This document shows, one piece after another, positions 60,916 to 64,000 of a stretch of DNA of 64,000 bases (its first letter is position 1; the number at the start of each line of letters is the position of its first letter). The notes beneath the pieces are model-generated. The model was not told where the DNA came from, searched no databases, and saw nothing but the letters and a program-made list of their open reading frames with translations. The stretch covers positions 310,001-374,000 of the forward strand of contig NZ_CP046027.1 of NCBI RefSeq assembly GCF_009671065.1, read 5' to 3'. Source of the stretch: Neisseria brasiliensis. Its GTDB lineage: Bacteria > Pseudomonadota > Gammaproteobacteria > Burkholderiales > Neisseriaceae. The position numbers and the translations under genes are program-made.

Positions 60916-62172
60916 GAGACCTTTGCAAAACCCTACCTACCATCAAAAAAGCTTACCTAGGTTACTAAGTAAGCTTTTTTTCAACATAAAATCCCCAATC
61001 ATTACCTAAAATTCCCTATTCTCGGGCACATTTCCCCCTTTTCACGCGGCAGCAGACACACGAAGCCTGTTGGCAGCCTTCAGCAGGTTGATACAAATCG
61101 CTTTCAAATGACTTTGCGCAGTCACTTTCAATAAGCCGAAGTAAGCCGCACGGTGGTAGCGGAATTTACGGTGTAGCGTACCAAAGCTCTGTTCCACCAC
61201 ATAACGCGTTTTCGACAATTGCTTATTTCTTGCCTTATCTTCTTCAGTTAACGGATGACCCCGGTGCGCCTTACGCATAATGCCGTCTGAAAGTCCTTTT
61301 TGTTGCAGTAAGGCTCGATTGGCTTTACTGTCATATCCTTTGTCAGCATAAACCTTGGTGCCTTCGGCAATATCTTGCAGCAACGGTTCAAAGTGATTGC
61401 ATTCGTGTTCGTTGGCCGGACTGATGTGCAGTTTCTCGATATAGCCTTCATGGTCGGTACGAGTATGTTGTTTATAACCGAGTTTGAACTTACCGTCCTT
61501 CTTCACCCAGCGGGCATCTTGGTCTTTGCTGGGAGTGTTTTCTGAAACCACACCGTTTTCATCGGTTTCAATCGCCCGTCGCTGTTTGCCGCCGGGTGGT
61601 TGGATTATGGTGGCGTCAATAACGGCTGCTTTGGCATGTTGGATTTTTAAGCCTTTGTCGGTTAATTGGCGGTTAATCAAATCCAGTAATTCGGCAAGTA
61701 GATTGTTTTGTGCCAGCCAGTTGCGGTAACGGCACAGTGTGCTGTGGTCGGGGGTGTTGAGCTCGTCAAAACCGCAGAAGAGATAAAAGTCGATACGGGT
61801 AATGAGACTGTGTTCGAGTTCGGGATCGGACAGGCTGTGCCATTGGCCGAGTAAGACGGCTTTAAACATGGACAATAATGAATAGGCGGGGCGGCCGCCG
61901 TGATGACGGGTATAGCGGCCTTTTTGTTGTTCGAGATAATCGGCAATGGGCTGCCAGTCGATAATGAGCTGAATTTTGAGCAAGGGAAAGCGGTCGGGGT
62001 CTTTACCAACGATAGTTTCGACGGTTTGTTTGAAGAAGCTGCTCATGAAGAAAATCCTCTAAATTCGGCTTAAAGGGAATTTAGAGGATTTTAGGGTGTT
62101 TGGGAAGTATTATGCCGCTTGGTAACTATAGTTACTTTACATGGGATTTAAGAGGGGTTTTGCAAAGGTCTC
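60916..62172 (-). mobile_element. IS1106-like element (IS5 family)
   Basis: 1257 bp with 18-bp inverted ends GAGACCTTTGCAAAACCC. One full transposase on the minus strand and a hairpin terminator near the left end (60945-60980, AAAAAAGCTTAC/GTAAGCTTTTTT). No clear target repeat; the left flank AGGCAGTCTGA is a DUS with one change. Its ends match those of the three small elements A, B and C. Confidence 0.88.
61042..62046 (-). CDS. IS5-family transposase
   Basis: 334 aa DDE transposase: D in AAVIDATIIQPPGGK, D in KVYADKGYDSKANRA, E in RYVVEQSFGTLHRKFRYHRAAYFG. N-terminal half carries HHGGRPAYSLLSMFKAVLLGQW. Full length, no frameshift; could supply activity in trans to the MITE-like elements. 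Confidence 0.93.
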   Translation of the reverse strand: MSSFFKQTVETIVGKDPDRFPLLKIQLIIDWQPIADYLEQQKGRYTRHHGGRPAYSLLSMFKAVLLGQWHSLSDPELEHSLITRIDFYLFCGFDELNTPDHSTLCRYRNWLAQNNLLAELLDLINRQLTDKGLKIQHAKAAVIDATIIQPPGGKQRRAIETDENGVVSENTPSKDQDARWVKKDGKFKLGYKQHTRTDHEGYIEKLHISPANEHECNHFEPLLQDIAEGTKVYADKGYDSKANRALLQQKGLSDGIMRKAHRGHPLTEEDKARNKQLSKTRYVVEQSFGTLHRKFRYHRAAYFGLLKVTAQSHLKAICINLLKAANRLRVSAAA

Positions 62173-62228
62173 AGGCTGAATAAAAATTTTGAATATTTTA
62201 ATGAAATCAACCTTAATCGTCTATACAC

Positions 62229-62256
62229 AATGCCGTCTGAAACCTTCAGACGGCCT
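62229..62256. terminator. DUS hairpin downstream of the IS
   Basis: AATGCCGTCTGAAA with TTCAGACGGCCT; mixed dialect arms. Confidence 0.55.
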
Positions 62257-62280
62257 CACCTGCCCATTCATGATAAGAGA

Positions 62281-62310
62281 TTGGATTTTCAGCCAAAATT
62301 CATTTAAAAT
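62281..62310 (+). promoter_or_regulatory. Candidate promoter of the UPF0114 gene
   Basis: TTGGAT, 18 bases, TAAAAT, 34 bp before the start. Confidence 0.5.
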
Positions 62311-62343
62311 ACGCGCCTTTTGATTGTTTTACTACTGACCAAC

Positions 62344-62913
62344 ATGAGCGAACACACACACGAACCACACACTCCGCCACCACACCAGTCCTACCGACCT
62401 CAGCCACAGCGTAATTTCTTGGGCAGCCTGATTTTTGCCAGCCGCTGGCTGCAACTGCCGATTTATTTGGGCTTGGCAGTAGTGCAAGCCATTTACGCCT
62501 ATAAATTCTTGAAATTGCTGTGGCATTTGGTGGTCAACCTGAACCAAATGGACGACAACACCATCATGCTGACGATTCTCAACCTAATTGACGTGGTGAT
62601 GATCGCCAATCTGTTGGTGATGGTGTTGATTGGCGGCTACGAAACCTTTGTTTCACGGCTGCGCGTTGATGACCACCCCGACCAGCCCGAATGGCTCAGC
62701 CATGTGAATGCTTCGGTATTGAAAGTGAAGCTGTCGATGTCAATTATCAGCATTTCATCGATTCATTTGCTGCAAACCTTCATCAATGCCGCCAACCTCA
62801 CTGAAAAACAAATGATGTGGCAATTCATTATTCACATGGGCTTCTTGGTTTCCGCCGTCGCCATGGCGTGGACCGATAAGATTGTGTACAGCACCTCACA
62901 CAAACACCATTGA
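62344..62913 (+). CDS. UPF0114 (YqhA) family membrane protein
   Basis: 189 aa. His/Pro-rich cytoplasmic start (SEHTHEPHTPPPHQSYRP), then three to four helices with the family signature ASRWLQLPIYLGL, LNLIDVVMIANLLVMVLIGGYETFVS and VKLSMSIISISSIHLLQTF. Function unknown. Start at 62344; the frame from 62320 is less likely. Confidence 0.9.
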   Translation: MSEHTHEPHTPPPHQSYRPQPQRNFLGSLIFASRWLQLPIYLGLAVVQAIYAYKFLKLLWHLVVNLNQMDDNTIMLTILNLIDVVMIANLLVMVLIGGYETFVSRLRVDDHPDQPEWLSHVNASVLKVKLSMSIISISSIHLLQTFINAANLTEKQMMWQFIIHMGFLVSAVAMAWTDKIVYSTSHKHH

Positions 62914-62927
62914 TTTTTCTATAAATA

Positions 62928-62957
62928 AATGCCGTCTGAAATGTTCAGGCGGCATTT
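62928..62957. terminator. AT-DUS-like hairpin between UPF0114 gene and pqiC
   Basis: AAATGCCGTCTGAA and TTCAGGCGGCATTT between convergent genes; one arm carries A-to-G. Confidence 0.75.
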
Positions 62958-62961
62958 ATTT

Positions 62962-63477
62962 TTAATAAGCCATTAATTCAACAGCGCGGTTCAAGCCGGT
63001 TTCCAAGGAATCGACCATGGCCGCATAACCATCGCCCTGCTGCGGCGTTTCGACATGGAAAGGCTTGCTTTGCCCGTTCGGCCACAGTGCGTAGCCGCTG
63101 ACCACGGTTTGGCCTTGGTAGCTGCCATTGAACGCTTCGATATACACTTTCAACACTTGGCTGCTTTGACTGCGGCCGGAAGGGATAAAGGTGTATTGGC
63201 GGTTTAAGCGGTTGAGTTTGTTGCTCAAACTATTGGCTAATGCGCTATCGAGCGAGCTTGCCCACAAATGGTTTTTGGCAAAATTCAAGTGATGCGCATC
63301 AGTCTGATACACCAGCCCGCCTTGGTTCAACGGCTCGGCCAGATACACTCTTACCGCCATTTCGCTGCCTTGGCGCGGCTGGGTGTATTGGCTGTCGGGC
63401 AGCACGAAATATCGGGTGCTTTGCGGCGTGCTGCAGGCGGCGAGCAACACGGCGCAAGTTAAGGCTAAAAGGCGCAT
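62962..63477 (-). CDS. pqiC: PqiC-type lipoprotein
   Basis: 171 aa. Lipobox LLAAC (Cys15) after MRLLALTCAV, then the ABC-transport-auxiliary fold (RYFVLPDSQY...). In the Pqi system PqiC is the outer-membrane lipoprotein that works with the MCE protein PqiB and the membrane protein PqiA. Its ATG overlaps the pqiB stop codon by one base (TAATG), so translation is coupled to pqiB, which is broken here. Confidence 0.85.
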   Translation of the reverse strand: MRLLALTCAVLLAACSTPQSTRYFVLPDSQYTQPRQGSEMAVRVYLAEPLNQGGLVYQTDAHHLNFAKNHLWASSLDSALANSLSNKLNRLNRQYTFIPSGRSQSSQVLKVYIEAFNGSYQGQTVVSGYALWPNGQSKPFHVETPQQGDGYAAMVDSLETGLNRAVELMAY

Positions 63478-63608
63478 TATTGGCTTCCTTTCGGTATCGG
63501 GTCTTTGGTATTGCTGTTGAAAATCAACGCGTTTGGTTTTTCTTTCAAGGTATTGATCACCGGCTGCGCGTCTTTTAGTGTTTTATCAGGCTGCGCCGTA
63601 AAACTTCG
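63477..63608 (-). pseudogene. pqiB: 3' end of pqiB, cut by an IS200/IS605 element
   Basis: An open minus-strand frame ends TLKDAQPVINTLKEKPNALIFN...DPIPKGSQ-stop, the typical C-terminus of a PqiB MCE protein (KPNALIF, DPIPKG). It can be followed upstream only to about 63608, where the hairpin-rich end of the IS starts. The rest of the gene, if it exists, is beyond the right edge. Confidence 0.75.
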
Positions 63609-64000
63609 CCGTTCACGGCGGAGATATAAGGCGCGGACTGCGTAGCAGTCCTAAAACCGTTGATATTCAGTTAATCAGGCGTTTTCTGCTGTTCAATATA
63701 CTGCCGAATAATCGTAATCGGCGCACCACCACAGCTACCTGCAAAATAAGACGGCGACCACAACGCACCGCCCCATAATTTTTGTTTGATGCTTGGATAA
63801 TTTTTCTGTCTAATCATGCGGCTAGATACACCTTTCAAGCTGTTCACCAGTTTTGAAATAGACACTTTGGGCGGATAGTTCACAAGTAAATGAACATGGT
63901 CATCTTCGCCGTCAAATTCCACCAGTTGCGCTTCAAAATCGGTGCAGACGCTCTCAAAAATACCGCGCATATCGTCCAAAATTTCTTTTGTGAACACTTT
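63609..64000 (-). mobile_element. IS200/IS605-family element (right end; continues outside)
   Basis: Contains the 3' end of tnpA and, after it, two short hairpins GGACTG-CGTAG-CAGTCC (63635-63651) and CGCCG-TTCA-CGGCG (63607-63620), the kind of imperfect palindromes that TnpA uses at element ends. No inverted terminal repeats, as expected. The exact end (about 63600-63612) is not certain. Confidence 0.8.
63671..64000 (-). CDS. tnpA: IS200/IS605 TnpA, Y1 transposase (5' end outside window)
   Basis: The last 109 residues are visible. HUH motif in DDHVHLLVNYPP; the catalytic tyrosine in IIRQYIEQQ. SKLVNSLKGVSSRMIRQ is typical. Family size is about 135-155 aa, so some 25-40 N-terminal residues lie beyond the edge; the GTG at 63997 is not the real start. 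Confidence 0.88.
   Translation of the reverse strand, partial: KVFTKEILDDMRGIFESVCTDFEAQLVEFDGEDDHVHLLVNYPPKVSISKLVNSLKGVSSRMIRQKNYPSIKQKLWGGALWSPSYFAGSCGGAPITIIRQYIEQQKTPD

Noticed and set aside
1..64000. CRISPR array, prophage, toxin-antitoxin pair or restriction-modification operon
   Set aside because: No regularly spaced repeats, phage gene block, or paired toxin-antitoxin or methylase genes were found; the Mrr-like gene stands alone.

Overview
The window is a chromosomal segment of a Neisseria species. The 12-mer AGGCCGTCTGAA (the AG dialect of the neisserial DNA uptake sequence, DUS) and its complement recur dozens of times, mostly as inverted pairs behind genes. A minority of sites use ATGCCGTCTGAA, and one reads AGGTCGTCTGAA. 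The proteins (cytochrome c5, HemO, NhaC next to a GluP-type transporter, DsbB-YebC-AgcS order) are also neisserial. The species cannot be named from this alone; a commensal or animal-associated AG-DUS Neisseria fits. No CRISPR array, rRNA or prophage was seen.

Layout. 1-7.1 kb: the minus-strand translation cluster thrS-infC-rpmI-rplT-pheS-pheT (pheT runs off the left edge). 7.1-11.3 kb: alkB, tgt, hemH and a frameshifted glycosyltransferase. 11.4-12.1 kb: first IS1016-like copy. 12-26 kb: transporters (nhaC, gluP), aspC, a membrane-anchored Mrr-type nuclease, gph, a DUF455 protein, lolA, trmA, pta, prfA and a lipoprotein. 26-34.5 kb: tatD, ansA, an EF-hand protein, dedA, glmM, folP, tyrB, tRNA-Arg and cycB. 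34.6-35.3 kb: second IS1016-like copy. 35.4-46 kb: a DAHP-synthase-like protein without its catalytic residues, asmA, dsbB, yebC, agcS with a long leader, a hemolysin III protein, two tRNAs, dgt and rho. 46-54 kb: glnS, a GST, two regulators around a LysO-type exporter, osmC, a candidate small RNA, and thiM-thiD behind a TPP riboswitch with its own terminator. 54.3-55.5 kb: third IS1016-like copy, which has cut off the 5' part of the heme oxygenase gene. 55.6-64 kb: gabD, tsdA, prfC, a TauE/SafE permease, an IS1106-like IS5-family element, a UPF0114 protein, pqiC, and an IS200/IS605 element sitting in pqiB at the right edge.

Most of the window is housekeeping. The accessory signal is mobile DNA: three IS1016-like copies of equal length with the same transposase, one complete IS1106-like IS, three small non-autonomous elements with matching ends (two carrying dRS3 repeats), and one IS200/IS605. 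Together they leave at least two genes broken (hemO, pqiB). Other points worth following are the orphan promoter-terminator unit at 51.2 kb, the DAHP-synthase paralogue that lacks all metal ligands, the membrane-tethered Mrr nuclease, and the structured agcS leader.
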